NCBI GenBank assembly: GCA_964417785.1
Contig: CAYQJO010000004.1
Coordinates: 1-50,616 of the forward strand
Source of the DNA: DAOTUL01 sp034437435
GTDB lineage: Bacteria > Chloroflexota > Anaerolineae > Aggregatilineales > Phototrophicaceae
DNA length: 50,616 nucleotides
Direction: 5' to 3'
Every line of letters starts with the position of its first letter. Within the stretch, counting starts at the first letter, position 1. A model generated the notes under the pieces. The model was not told the DNA's origin. It did no database searches and was given only the letters and a program-made list of their open reading frames with translations. Of this stretch, positions 33,670 to 42,659 are shown piece by piece. Made by a program: the position numbers and the translations under genes.

Positions 33670-34572
33670 TTAACCGGCCAGCAGCGCGTCCACTTCGGCG
33701 CGGGTAGGCATGGCGGCGGCAGCGCCCTTGCGCGTCACCGACAGGGCCGCGACAGCGTTGGCAAACCAGATTGCCTCGGAAAGTGGGTGGCCGTCGGCCA
33801 ATCCAACCGCGAGACCGGCGTTGAAGGCGTCACCCGCGCCGACCGTGTCGATCACATCGACCGGAAACGTCGGCACCACACCATCGGCATCGGGCGTGAC
33901 CCAATGCGCACCGCGTGCGCCGATAGTGACGACAACCGTCTGGTCGGGTCGGCTCATCAGCCTCCGTGCCTGTGTCGCCAGCGATTGATCGGCTACACCC
34001 GATAGAATGCCGAGTTCGACCTCGTTGGGCGTCAAAATGTCGGCCAGAGCGACAGTTTCAGAAGGCAGCACGATGGCCGGGGCCGGATTGAGAATGGTGC
34101 GGACCCCGTGTTTTTGTGCCAGCGCCAGCGCATGATGGACCGTTTTCGGGTCGATCTCCAACTGTACCAGCATGGCGTCGGCTCCAGCGAAGGCCGATTC
34201 GGCTGCGTCCAGGTGTACCGGTGTGAGTGCCAGATTAGCTCCCAGTGCGACGGCGATGGTGTTCTCCCCGGCTTTATCGACCGTGATGGCGGCGATGCCG
34301 GTAGCGGCCTGGTCATGGCGTACCAGATGATCCAAGTTGACGCCGTTCTCGGACCAGACATCGAGTCCGGTCTGCGCGAACGGGTCCTGTCCAACGCAGC
34401 CAAGAAAGCCCACATCCGCACCCAGGCGGGCAGCGGCAATGGCCTGATTCGAGCCTTTGCCGCCAGCCCCGGTGACGGTGTTATGCCCACCAACCGTCTC
34501 GCCGTGCGCTGGAAGATGATCTACATAGATGGTAATATCTACATTGAAGCTGCCAACAACGACCACTTTCAT
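33670..34572 (-). CDS. rbsK: Ribokinase-like PfkB family sugar kinase
   Basis: 300 residues. The N-terminal VVVGSFNVDITIYVDHLPAHGETV, GAGGKGSNQAIAAARLGADVGFLGCVGQDPFA, the NPAPA motif, LTPNEVE and DTVGAGDAFNAGLAVGLADG with the catalytic Asp form the complete ribokinase pattern. It should phosphorylate ribose or a similar sugar in the cytoplasm. The ATG at 34572 has AGGAG seven bases upstream; a second ATG directly before it is equally in frame. The start overlaps the stop of the ATPase gene upstream. No ribose transporter is nearby. Confidence 0.9.
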   Translation of the reverse strand: MKVVVVGSFNVDITIYVDHLPAHGETVGGHNTVTGAGGKGSNQAIAAARLGADVGFLGCVGQDPFAQTGLDVWSENGVNLDHLVRHDQAATGIAAITVDKAGENTIAVALGANLALTPVHLDAAESAFAGADAMLVQLEIDPKTVHHALALAQKHGVRTILNPAPAIVLPSETVALADILTPNEVELGILSGVADQSLATQARRLMSRPDQTVVVTIGARGAHWVTPDADGVVPTFPVDVIDTVGAGDAFNAGLAVGLADGHPLSEAIWFANAVAALSVTRKGAAAAMPTRAEVDALLAG

Positions 34573-35387
34573 CATTCGTCTCCTGAAATGAGATGTTGTA
34601 AGTACGCTTCCGGGTTGTTGAGAAAGGTCCGCGTGATGACGACATGCTCCAATTCCTCGTAGGCGACCGGCTTGACCGCCCCCTCGTCAAAGCTCAGAAT
34701 CGTGGCTCCCGGATAGGCCATGATAATCGGTGAGTGGGTGGCGATGATGAACTGTGCGTCCTGATCCACCATCAGCTTGAGCATGGAGAGCAGCGCAAGC
34801 TGGCGCATGGGTGAGAGCGGCGCTTCCGGCTCATCCAACAGATACAGCCCGCCGGGGACAAACCGCGCTTTGAACAGCGTGAAGTAACTCTCTCCGTGCG
34901 AATACGCATCCAGATTGTCGCCGTAGCTGCTTTGCAGCGCGTGCAGTTCCCGCATATAAGGTGAGCGGGCGAGGTCCTGCGCCATCCTGGACCGGCCCTG
35001 GTAGTCTTCATCAACCTGCTGCAAATCGCGCTTCAAGGTCTCGCGGGTCTGGCCCAGGTGCTTGACGTAGCCGAAGAAATCTTCGCTGCGCATGAAAAAG
35101 CCGCGCCGGGTACGTTTGTTCCAGGTCAGGTGCAGGGCATCGGCCAGTGGACGCACCGTGTTCAGCGTGTAATCACGTCCGGCCTCGTCGCTGCCGACCG
35201 TAATCATCCGGGCAGCAACGGCCAGTGCTTCCAGCAGCGTCGATTTACCCGACCCATTTTCACCGACGAAGAACGTTACATCCGATGTAAAGTCAATATC
35301 ATCCAGCGTGCGGATAACCGGCACGGTAAAGGGAAACCCCGCCTGGGGCGGTGCTCCCTTCAGCGATACTGTGCGCAGATGGATCAT
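34572..35387 (-). CDS. AAA/ABC-type ATPase (RecF/OLD-like)
   Basis: 271 residues. Walker A GENGSGKST is at 42-50, and YLLDEPEAPLSPMRQLALL (about 180-198) is Walker B plus D-loop, then QFIIATHSPIIMAYP with the switch His. The FTSDVTFFVGENGSGKSTLLEALAV opening is that of stand-alone ABC-type ATPases with no membrane partner. A short coiled insertion (KHLGQTRETLKRDLQQVDEDY) is seen. The biological role is unknown. Its start overlaps the xylanase stop (ATGA) and its stop overlaps the ribokinase start, so it is locked into a three-gene unit. Confidence 0.85.
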   Translation of the reverse strand: MIHLRTVSLKGAPPQAGFPFTVPVIRTLDDIDFTSDVTFFVGENGSGKSTLLEALAVAARMITVGSDEAGRDYTLNTVRPLADALHLTWNKRTRRGFFMRSEDFFGYVKHLGQTRETLKRDLQQVDEDYQGRSRMAQDLARSPYMRELHALQSSYGDNLDAYSHGESYFTLFKARFVPGGLYLLDEPEAPLSPMRQLALLSMLKLMVDQDAQFIIATHSPIIMAYPGATILSFDEGAVKPVAYEELEHVVITRTFLNNPEAYLQHLISGDE

Positions 35388-36427
35388 GATCCGTTTTGCA
35401 GCACATCAATAACGGCAAAGTAGGCCGGCTTGGGCTGGTAGTTCTCATCAAACAGGAGCGGTGCCGCATCCTCAATACCCTGGTCCGAGCGAATCCAGGT
35501 ATATTTGTCGGTCACGCCCCAGATAACAATAGCGGTGCAGGCATCCACCACCAGACAGGCATCAAACATCCGCTGGTAATCGACTGCCTGGAGTTCCTGC
35601 CGCCGGGGATCGCTGCCCTGCGAGAATTTGACATCCAGTTCGGTGATGTGGACTTCCAGGCCGAGTTCGCCCAGGCGGGTCATGTTCTCGATGACTTCAT
35701 CCACCGCCGCGTTGCTGCCGGTTCGGGTGGTCCCCAGCGTGAGATGAGCCTGCAACCCGACACCGTGAATCGGCACGCCGCGTTCCAGCATCCCGGCCAC
35801 CATGTTATAGATGGTGTCGGATTTCATATTCATGGCTTCGGCGGCAAAATCATTGTAGAACAGCACCGCATCCGGGTCGGCTTCGTGGGCAAACTGGAAA
35901 GCCAGGTCAACGTATTCCTCGCCGATCATCCGGTACCAGGGTGTTGTCCGGAACGTGCCGTTATCCGTAATCGCCTCGTTGACCACATCCCAGTATTTGA
36001 TACGCCCCTGGTAACGGCCAACCACCGTATAGATATAATCTCGCATGAGGGCGATGGCCTCGTCCCGGTCATAGTCGTTGGGGTCTAACCACGTTGGGAA
36101 CTGCCGGTGCCAGATCAATGTATGGCCGCGAACCGCCATGCCGTTTTCCTCGGCAAAGTTCACCATGCGGTCGGTGCGGTTGAAATCAAAAATCCCCTTA
36201 CTCACATGGATTGCGTCCATCTTGGTTTCCCATTCGGTCGCAATCATATTGAACTCTCGTGCTACCGTCTCGGCGTAGTCTGGTTCATTCAGATACTCAG
36301 ACTGAACAGCGGCACCGATAAACAGGTCGCGCTCTTCTGCCAGATCACGCAGAGGCGGGGTCTCCTGACCCGACGTCAGCCCCCAGGCCAGAACCATGAT
36401 TGAAATAAGCAGGGTTAGTTTTCGCAT
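35384..36427 (-). CDS. Secreted GH10 endo-1,4-beta-xylanase
   Basis: 347 residues. Signal peptide about 1-20 (MRKLTLLISIMVLAWGLTSG). A single GH10 barrel: GAAVQSEYL, FNMIATEWETKMDAIH, VRGHTLIWHRQFPTWL, acid/base Glu151 in YWDVVNEAI, GVGLQAHLTLG and nucleophile Glu263 in EVHITELDV, with the WGVTDKYTWI strand near the end. It should cut xylan outside the cell. No carbohydrate-binding module. AAAAGGACGG precedes the ATG. It heads the unit with the AAA ATPase and ribokinase. Confidence 0.96.
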   Translation of the reverse strand: MRKLTLLISIMVLAWGLTSGQETPPLRDLAEERDLFIGAAVQSEYLNEPDYAETVAREFNMIATEWETKMDAIHVSKGIFDFNRTDRMVNFAEENGMAVRGHTLIWHRQFPTWLDPNDYDRDEAIALMRDYIYTVVGRYQGRIKYWDVVNEAITDNGTFRTTPWYRMIGEEYVDLAFQFAHEADPDAVLFYNDFAAEAMNMKSDTIYNMVAGMLERGVPIHGVGLQAHLTLGTTRTGSNAAVDEVIENMTRLGELGLEVHITELDVKFSQGSDPRRQELQAVDYQRMFDACLVVDACTAIVIWGVTDKYTWIRSDQGIEDAAPLLFDENYQPKPAYFAVIDVLQNGS

Positions 36428-36519
36428 TGAACCGTCCTTTTCGTTTCAGGTTGCATCCAGTATACATTGCAGTGGCCTGATTTCGCTGCTAAATTTGGGC
36501 TGTGCTGAAAGGGCAATCC

Positions 36520-37404
36520 ATGCAACTCATTCTACATGGCGGGGCCGGTCCCTGGACCGAAGACAATCACGAGCAGGTGTTGGCGGGCATGCAAATTGCT
36601 GCCGAACGCGGCTGGCAGATTCTTAACGCGGGTGGCACGGCGCTGGATGCAGTCGAAACAGCGACGATAATCCTGGAAGATGATCCACTGTTCGACGCCG
36701 GCGTCGGCAGTTTCCTCAACGATCAGGGCGAAGTCGAGATGGACGCCCTGATAACCGATGGCGAAAAGATCGACTTTGGTGCAGTTGCCGCTGTCCGGCG
36801 GGTACGCCATCCAATCACGCTGGCGCGACTGGTGATGGCCCGCACGCCGCACCGGTTTTTCGTCGGTGAGGGCGCGGACCAATTGGCCGTACAATTCGGA
36901 ATTGAGGCTATGTCTAACATCCTGTTCGTCACCGCCCAGGAATTCCAGGCATTCCGCCAGCGGACTGTACAGCAGAGTCACGGCACTGTCGGTGCGGTCG
37001 CTCTGGACCGCAGCGGTCGCATCGCCACCGCCACATCGACCGGGGGTTCGCCCAACAAGATGCGAGGCCGTGTCGGTGATGTACCCGTCTACGGTGCGGG
37101 CGGCTATTCCGATAACCGCTATGGTGGAGCCAGTTCAACCGGCGTCGGGGAAAACATCATGCGCTACTTTTTATCAAAGCGTGTGGTTGACCTGTGCGCC
37201 ACCGGGGACGCGCCCGACCGGGCAACCGCCGACTCGGTCGCCTATGTCGCCCGCCAGATACCGACGCCTGAGATTGGCGTTATTGCGATAGACTCGACGG
37301 GCCGGATGGGGGCAGCGCATACGACCGCTCATATGCCGGTGGCGTGGATCGACCCTGATGGCACACCACATACCAGCATGAAAGCCCCCTATGCGCTGGG
37401 GTAG
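36520..37404 (+). CDS. Isoaspartyl peptidase / L-asparaginase (Ntn hydrolase, plant type)
   Basis: 294 residues made as a proenzyme that cleaves itself before Thr156 (SHGTVGAVALD) to expose the nucleophile. LILHGGAGPW at the start, AGVGSFLNDQGEVEMDALI, GRIATATSTGGSPNKMRGRVGDVPVYGAGGYSD and the GATGVGE-like STGVGENIMR are family signatures. It removes isoaspartyl residues from peptides and may hydrolyse asparagine. ATG at 36520 with AAAGGG upstream is preferred to the GTG at 36502. Its 3' end overlaps the PPTase gene by 16 bases. Confidence 0.95.
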   Translation: MQLILHGGAGPWTEDNHEQVLAGMQIAAERGWQILNAGGTALDAVETATIILEDDPLFDAGVGSFLNDQGEVEMDALITDGEKIDFGAVAAVRRVRHPITLARLVMARTPHRFFVGEGADQLAVQFGIEAMSNILFVTAQEFQAFRQRTVQQSHGTVGAVALDRSGRIATATSTGGSPNKMRGRVGDVPVYGAGGYSDNRYGGASSTGVGENIMRYFLSKRVVDLCATGDAPDRATADSVAYVARQIPTPEIGVIAIDSTGRMGAAHTTAHMPVAWIDPDGTPHTSMKAPYALG

Positions 37405-38072
37405 TTGTGATGCAGAATACGCTGAACCGGTCCTTCAATGCACACTGCCCCCACATATCCCGGTGCCGGATCGAGATGGAGCAGCGTCCACCGCTCCGGG
37501 TCGTCGTCCACCGCTCGCAGCAGGCGCGGCGGTGCGCCGGGGACCAGGGTCACATCAAAACCAGTTAAGGGCATGGTAAAACCGTCTCCCCGCGCCTTGA
37601 TATAGGCTTCTTTGCGCGTCCAGCAGGTATAGAATGCGCGTTCCCGTTGGGCCTGTGGCAGGTTGAATATCTGCACCTGCTCTTCGACCGAGAAGTAGGA
37701 ACGAGCGACGGTCATCATCTCACGCATGGGGCGGATCAGTTCGACATCCACACCGATTTCGCGTCCCTCAGCGATCCCCAACACGATTAGATTGGCGGCA
37801 TGGGACAGATTGAAGCGGAACGATGCACCAGGGATATGCGGTTTGCCCTGCTTCCCCCGCAGCAGATGAATCTCACCGTCGATATAGTGGGCAAGGACCT
37901 TGCGCATCACACCGCGTGCGATGATAAACTGCTGCCGGACTTTTTCCCCCAGGAGGCGGTCGGCCCGTGCCATCTCGTCCGGTGTCAGCAGATGGGTCAG
38001 ATCATCCTGTTGGGATTGCAGGTGGTCTACCCACGCCAACCACACATGAATATCATCTTTATCGAGTGTCAT
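37389..38072 (-). CDS. 4'-phosphopantetheinyl transferase (Sfp/Gsp type)
   Basis: 227 residues, the two-lobed Sfp type. Metal and CoA binding motifs are GVDVE (Asp109, Glu111) and WTRKEAYIKARG (Glu155); RFNLSHAANLIVLG supplies the conserved His91 region. It transfers phosphopantetheine from CoA to carrier proteins of fatty acid, polyketide or peptide synthesis. Last gene of the tsaE-tsaB-rimI-GT4 run; the start overlaps the glycosyltransferase stop (ATGA). No synthase is in the window. Confidence 0.94.
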   Translation of the reverse strand: MTLDKDDIHVWLAWVDHLQSQQDDLTHLLTPDEMARADRLLGEKVRQQFIIARGVMRKVLAHYIDGEIHLLRGKQGKPHIPGASFRFNLSHAANLIVLGIAEGREIGVDVELIRPMREMMTVARSYFSVEEQVQIFNLPQAQRERAFYTCWTRKEAYIKARGDGFTMPLTGFDVTLVPGAPPRLLRAVDDDPERWTLLHLDPAPGYVGAVCIEGPVQRILHHNYPSA

Positions 38073-39265
38073 CGCACAGAATCCAGCACCATTTCGTAAG
38101 ACCGGGTGACTTGAGCCGGTGCAAAGTGGGTTTCAGCATAGAGACGGCCCGCCGCACTCAACTGTGTACGACGTTCAGAATCATCCAGTATTGCGGAGAT
38201 TATAGCGGCTAAATCGTCACCCGCCACCACACCGCCGCCGCTGGCATCCAGCATCCGCGCCCCTTCGCCGCGCATGGCAGCCACCACCGGCACCCCGCTT
38301 GCCAGCGCTTCGTAGAGTTTGGCCGGGATGGTCCCCGCGTAAAGGGGTTGATCGCGCATGGCCCAGAAGGTCAGGGTTGATGTCGCCCAGGCCAGCGGTA
38401 CCTGATCGTGCGTGATCCAGCGCAGATGGCGCACGTTGGGTAGCTGGCAGCCTGCCACTTTGTCCGACTGGCTGCCGTCGCCGATGAACACAAACTGAAC
38501 ATCATCCCGATCCACCAGTTGTCCGATGGCGTTGAACATGGCGTCAAAATCGTATTGTGTGGCGAAGGTGCCGATGAATGTGACCAGATGTTTTGCCGTC
38601 AGGTCGTGTTCCGCCCGAAACGGCGCAGTATCCAGGCCGGGACGAAAACGGTCCAGATCGACCCCATTGTAGATCACCTGAATTTTGTCACGCTGGCCGA
38701 TATAACCTTCGATGGCCTCGGCCCAGGCCGGACTCATGGCGACAATCGCAGCGGCCCGCCGGTAGGTGGTATCCACCAGCTTACGGGCAATCCGATAAAC
38801 CGGATGTGTCTCGGTCAATGCACCCACCGACAGCAGATGATCGGGCCACAAATCGGAGACATTCAACACATATGGCACACGCTTGATGCGGCTGAGGGCG
38901 ACCCCGGCCAGATTGGTGAAGACCGGCTGCGCTTCGATCAGCACGACATCCGGTCTGTGCAAACCGAGGCCGCGCAGAAAAGCCGTCAGCATGTATGAAA
39001 ACTGGCTGATGAGCTTGCGGCTGATACGCGGGCTGGGTGTCGCCACTAACCAGGTGCGGATCACACGCAGGCCGTCGCAGTCTTCCATACGGCTGAACGC
39101 ACCCCGGTAGCCATCTGTGATGCGTCCCTGGGGATAATGGGGCAGCGAGGTCAACACCGTGATTGTATGGCCCCGGTCGTGCAGCATATGGGCCAGACGT
39201 GATAAACGCACCGCCGCCGCGCCTGAATCCGGCTCGAAGTACGTCGTAACCAGCAGAATATGCAT
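38069..39265 (-). CDS. GT4 family glycosyltransferase (WbuB-like)
   Basis: 398 residues of GT-B fold. The N-terminal ILLVTTYFEPDSGAAAVRLSRLAHMLHDRGHTITVLTSLPHYPQG matches the WbuB/colanic-acid type, and the C-terminal lobe has KHLVTFIGTFATQYDFD and the retaining-enzyme EALASGVPVVAA. It should add a sugar to a lipid-linked or surface glycan precursor on the inner membrane face. Coupled to rimI by TGATG and to the PPTase by ATGA. Confidence 0.93.
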   Translation of the reverse strand: MHILLVTTYFEPDSGAAAVRLSRLAHMLHDRGHTITVLTSLPHYPQGRITDGYRGAFSRMEDCDGLRVIRTWLVATPSPRISRKLISQFSYMLTAFLRGLGLHRPDVVLIEAQPVFTNLAGVALSRIKRVPYVLNVSDLWPDHLLSVGALTETHPVYRIARKLVDTTYRRAAAIVAMSPAWAEAIEGYIGQRDKIQVIYNGVDLDRFRPGLDTAPFRAEHDLTAKHLVTFIGTFATQYDFDAMFNAIGQLVDRDDVQFVFIGDGSQSDKVAGCQLPNVRHLRWITHDQVPLAWATSTLTFWAMRDQPLYAGTIPAKLYEALASGVPVVAAMRGEGARMLDASGGGVVAGDDLAAIISAILDDSERRTQLSAAGRLYAETHFAPAQVTRSYEMVLDSVR

Positions 39266-39894
39266 CAGAAACGTGAACGGCTGCGTGAGCGCGGGCGCGG
39301 TGTTTCGGTATAGCGATCTACGAAATCCAGGCGCTGCTGCAACTGCACGAAACGCTGCTCGAAACGTTCGATCATCGCCGGGTCGTCCAGTTGCAAGCGC
39401 ATATCATAGGCATCTTCGTGATCGTCGCTGTAGTAATCGCGCTTGACGCCGAAGACCTCAAATTCATATTTCCGGTAAAGCCGCTGAGCGCTTTCGTTGC
39501 TCACCCGCACTTCCAGCACGATGTATTCCGCCGACAACCGGATCGCCCGCCGGATCATACCGGCCAGAACCAGTTCACCGAAACCATTTCTGCGCCAATC
39601 GGGATGGGTGGCGATGGTGCTGATGTGGGCTTCCTCCATCACGTTCCACAACCCACCATAGGCCAGAATCTGGCGACGTGGTTGCATCAGATCACCGCCG
39701 CCTAAGGTCTGGACGAGCTTGCGCCAGCCGTTAGTGTCCTGCGGCGAATCGAGTACCACCATGTAGCTGTGTGTTGATTCACCAATCTCGAAGGCGTAGG
39801 AGCGGGCAGGCCAGGGAAGTGAGAACGCCTGCTTGTCGATGGCGACCACCTGGGTCACATCCAGATATTCCATGTAGCGTAGAACAAAAGTCAT
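39265..39894 (-). CDS. rimI: RimI-like GNAT N-acetyltransferase with Arg-rich tail
   Basis: 209 residues. The GNAT core shows AHISTIATHPDWRRNGFGELVLAGMIRRAI (acetyl-CoA loop), YIVLEVRVSNESAQRLYRKYEFEVFGVKRDYY and DAYDMRLQL. RimI acetylates ribosomal protein S18 and sits beside tsaB in many genomes, as here. Compared with RimI (about 150 aa) there is an internal insertion near 50-75 and a C-terminal extension ending PRPRSRSRSRF. Its start overlaps the tsaB stop (ATGA). Confidence 0.9.
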   Translation of the reverse strand: MTFVLRYMEYLDVTQVVAIDKQAFSLPWPARSYAFEIGESTHSYMVVLDSPQDTNGWRKLVQTLGGGDLMQPRRQILAYGGLWNVMEEAHISTIATHPDWRRNGFGELVLAGMIRRAIRLSAEYIVLEVRVSNESAQRLYRKYEFEVFGVKRDYYSDDHEDAYDMRLQLDDPAMIERFEQRFVQLQQRLDFVDRYTETPRPRSRSRSRF

Positions 39895-40571
39895 GCCGAT
39901 TCAGTTTTGACATAAACGGGCAGGAGGCGCGAGGGGGCAAAGGCTGCCATCTCACCGGTTTGTAGTTGGCCGAGTGCATATTCAGCCAGATAGCCGGCAC
40001 GCCGGATACGCTGTGCCGGTGGCGCAGCCGTGACCGGCACCCCATTCTGCTGTGCCTGGGTGATCGCTTCCAGGCCCGATTGGTTGATCTCGCCAGTAAT
40101 ATAGGCAGTGCCATCAACGGTTTGAAGCAGTTCATCCCAATCCATTAAACGTGGCTCGGACCGGCTGTACCATTCGCCTTTACGCCAGCGATACGATTTG
40201 ACGATGATCCGCCCCCGTCCCGCCTGCACAACAGCAATCAAACCGGCTCCACTCTGGTAATAGGGCTGACCTGCTGCCATCAGGTCGAGCGAGGACATGC
40301 CCACCAGCGGTAGCGACCGCGATGCGGCCATGCCCTTTGCCAGTGCCACACCGATACGCACACCGGTGTATGAACCGGGACCGTTACAAACACCAATACC
40401 CGTCAGTTGATCGGGTGTAACCTCGCTGGTCTTCAACATACGGTCCACTGCCGGGGCCAGTTCAATCGTGTGGCGGTTGCCGATGCGCCAGCTTTGTTCA
40501 CACAGAATATCCTGACCGCTGTGCAGCGCGAGTCCCATCACACGGGTAGCTGTGTCAAGCGCAAGCAGCAT
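39891..40571 (-). CDS. tsaB: tRNA t6A synthesis protein TsaB
   Basis: 226 residues, ASKHA fold. LLALDTATRVMGLAL and the central GIGVCNGPGSYTGVRIGVALAKGMA are diagnostic. TsaB has no ATPase activity of its own but forms the TsaBDE complex that makes threonylcarbamoyladenosine at A37 of ANN-reading tRNAs. tsaE lies five bases upstream. tsaD is not in the window. Confidence 0.96.
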   Translation of the reverse strand: MLLALDTATRVMGLALHSGQDILCEQSWRIGNRHTIELAPAVDRMLKTSEVTPDQLTGIGVCNGPGSYTGVRIGVALAKGMAASRSLPLVGMSSLDLMAAGQPYYQSGAGLIAVVQAGRGRIIVKSYRWRKGEWYSRSEPRLMDWDELLQTVDGTAYITGEINQSGLEAITQAQQNGVPVTAAPPAQRIRRAGYLAEYALGQLQTGEMAAFAPSRLLPVYVKTESA

Positions 40572-40576
40572 AAGGG

Positions 40577-41077
40577 TTACACTCCGAAGGTCAGTTCACG
40601 GAATTTGACGATCAGGTCCATATAGCGTTGACCATACGCTTCCAGGACAAAGTTGCGACGTGTGCCTTCGAGGACTTTGAGGTCGATCCACAACCGTTCT
40701 TTAGGCAGGACTTCCTCAACCCGCTCCGGCCATTCACACACCAGCGGACCACCGCTTTCCAGGATGTCGTCAAAACCGAGAGAGTCAATTTCGCCAGCAC
40801 CGTGCAGGCGGTAAAAATCCAGATGGTAGAGAATGTGATGATCTTTCTTGCGCGGGTGCTGGTGGACCAGGGCGAATGTCGGTGAAGTCACCGGGGTGGT
40901 GGTCCCCCAACCTTTGCCGATGCCGCTGGCGAACATCGTCTTACCGGCCCCCATATCGCCTGACAGGCAGATCACATCGCCGGGTTGCAGCAGCGCTCCC
41001 AGGCGAACACCGAGTCGCTGGGTTTGTTCGGCGCTGTGGCTGATGATGTCCAGTTCATCCGGTTTCAGGATCGCCAA
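40577..41077 (-). CDS. tsaE: tRNA t6A synthesis ATPase TsaE
   Basis: 166 residues, a small P-loop protein with Walker A GDMGAGKT at 40-47, then VTSPTFALVHQH and the HLDFYRLHG strand typical of TsaE. LVCEWPERV is also characteristic. ATP hydrolysis by TsaE resets the TsaBD complex. First gene of the operon running tsaE-tsaB-rimI-GT4-PPTase. Confidence 0.96.
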   Translation of the reverse strand: MAILKPDELDIISHSAEQTQRLGVRLGALLQPGDVICLSGDMGAGKTMFASGIGKGWGTTTPVTSPTFALVHQHPRKKDHHILYHLDFYRLHGAGEIDSLGFDDILESGGPLVCEWPERVEEVLPKERLWIDLKVLEGTRRNFVLEAYGQRYMDLIVKFRELTFGV

Positions 41078-41115
41078 TGCGGTTTCCCCACAGAAATTGT
41101 GCGCGTTAGCGTTCG

Positions 41116-41144
41116 ATTATACATTGCACCGGTAAGGTAACAAA
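41116..41144 (-). promoter_or_regulatory. Predicted promoter of the tsaE operon
   Basis: On the minus strand TTTGTT (41139-41144), a 17-bp spacer and TATAAT (41116-41121), about 39 bases before the tsaE ATG. It lies in the 133-bp gap shared with the divergent receptor-like gene, which has its own TATAAT at 41175-41180. Confidence 0.4.
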
Positions 41145-41210
41145 GGGTCGCTATGTTTTCGATCTTTCAAGTATTATAATGGCAGCGGTCATCCGTTAAG
41201 GAAAAAGGCT

Positions 41211-42659
41211 ATGCCCGATATTGCAGTTGCCGCCCATTCCATAGATCAGCCAGTGGTCGAGCGCATCCTGTCTCAGCTTGAATTCAACCGCGTGGACGAC
41301 ATCGGTGCCGCCCAGGCCCTGCTGGTGATTATCGCTGAGGGGTGGTCTGGCCGGCTTAAGCCGGATTTGCAGGACCGCATCGAGACCGGTATCCGCCACC
41401 CATCGCTGCCGGTGGTCCCGGTGTTGATTGATGACGCGACTCTGCCGGACAAACTGCCTGAAGGGCTGCGAGCGCTGGCCTATATCAGTCCGATCATCGT
41501 GCGCACGGGCAGCACCTTTGAGCGTGACACCGACCGTCTCGGTCGGCAGATCAGCCGCTATCTGCGCGATACCCGCCAGACCAGTCGCTTTCCACTCAAT
41601 CTGGTGATGGTGGTGGGCATTGTGATCTTCGGTGTGATCCTGTTGTTTCTGGCCCGCTTGCAGGGGGAGGACGAGACGCCTGGCATCATACCCACCAGCA
41701 CAATGTCGGTCCCTGAAGACACCGACGGGGCCATCATGATCGGTGTCGCCGCCGCTCTGGATACTGACCGGGGTATTGAGATAGAGCGCGGCGTCCAACT
41801 GGCGCTGGCCGACCGGCCCGATATGGCCGTCGATTTGCTGGTCCAGGACTCGCGCTGCGCCAGCCTGACCGGCTTGCAGGTGGCCGAGTTGTTCACCTCG
41901 TCACCCGATGTCGCCGGGGTGATCGGCCACCAGTGCGATGTAAGCTGTCTGGCGGCGGCTCCCATCTACACTGATGCCGGCTACGCAGCCATCACTCCTG
42001 GCTGCACCACACCAGCCCTGGCGGATTTCTCCACCTATCGCCGGACTGTGCCATCTCGCGCTCAAGAGGCGGTTGCGGCTGCTGAATATGTGCGTGACAA
42101 CCTGGGCAACCCGACGGTGGCGGTAGTCCACGATGAGCAAATCCTGGCCGGACAGATGGCACGCGCCTTCGCCGCTGCTTATGAGGCCAGCGAGATTATC
42201 ACCGTTGAGACCGGCTCGCTCGATCTGGACGCATTGGTGGACGACATCCAGGGTGCCGGGTTGGTCTATTTCGTCGGGCGGACGACGACAGCGGCGGAAC
42301 TGGTAAAGCGGCTGGACGATCAACCGTTCATGCTGGCTCTGGGCGAGGAGCGTGAGGCACTGGTTGAACTGGCAGCCGCCAGCGGAGTATATGTTGTGAC
42401 GGTCATCCCGCCGACGCTGGATGAGCGTTACCAGCAGGCTTATGGTGAAGCACCAACCAGCCCGATTTATGCTTATGCTTATGATGCCACCATTATGCTG
42501 CTGGATTCGCTGGTGTTGAACGAAAACGGCACAGTGGACCGGAACGCCATACGCGACCGGCTGGATGCTTACACCGCCACCGGAATCAGCGGACCGCTCG
42601 ATTGCGACGGTGGCACGGATTGCGCCCGGATTCAGATCGAAGTGGAGCAGTTGCCATGA
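41211..42659 (+). CDS. TIR-like / transmembrane / periplasmic-binding-fold receptor-like protein
   Basis: 482 residues. Residues 1-120 match the second half of a bacterial TIR domain: AQALLVIIAEGW, then SLPVVPVLIDDATLPDKLPEGLRALAY and STFERDTDRLGRQISRYL. The stretch normally between the first helix and AQALLVII is shortened by roughly 25-30 residues, and the usual catalytic Glu position appears as Arg in DRIETGI (my alignment). A single helix spans about 128-149 (LNLVMVVGIVIFGVILLFLA). From about 174 a type-1 periplasmic-binding fold of the Leu/Ile/Val type follows: IMIGVAAALD, LVQDSRC, VAGVIGHQCDVSCLAAAPIY and AYAYDATIMLLDSL. This predicts an outside ligand sensor and an inside TIR-like module. 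AAGGAAAAAGG precedes the ATG. Coupled to the next gene by ATGA. Confidence 0.75.
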   Translation: MPDIAVAAHSIDQPVVERILSQLEFNRVDDIGAAQALLVIIAEGWSGRLKPDLQDRIETGIRHPSLPVVPVLIDDATLPDKLPEGLRALAYISPIIVRTGSTFERDTDRLGRQISRYLRDTRQTSRFPLNLVMVVGIVIFGVILLFLARLQGEDETPGIIPTSTMSVPEDTDGAIMIGVAAALDTDRGIEIERGVQLALADRPDMAVDLLVQDSRCASLTGLQVAELFTSSPDVAGVIGHQCDVSCLAAAPIYTDAGYAAITPGCTTPALADFSTYRRTVPSRAQEAVAAAEYVRDNLGNPTVAVVHDEQILAGQMARAFAAAYEASEIITVETGSLDLDALVDDIQGAGLVYFVGRTTTAAELVKRLDDQPFMLALGEEREALVELAAASGVYVVTVIPPTLDERYQQAYGEAPTSPIYAYAYDATIMLLDSLVLNENGTVDRNAIRDRLDAYTATGISGPLDCDGGTDCARIQIEVEQLP

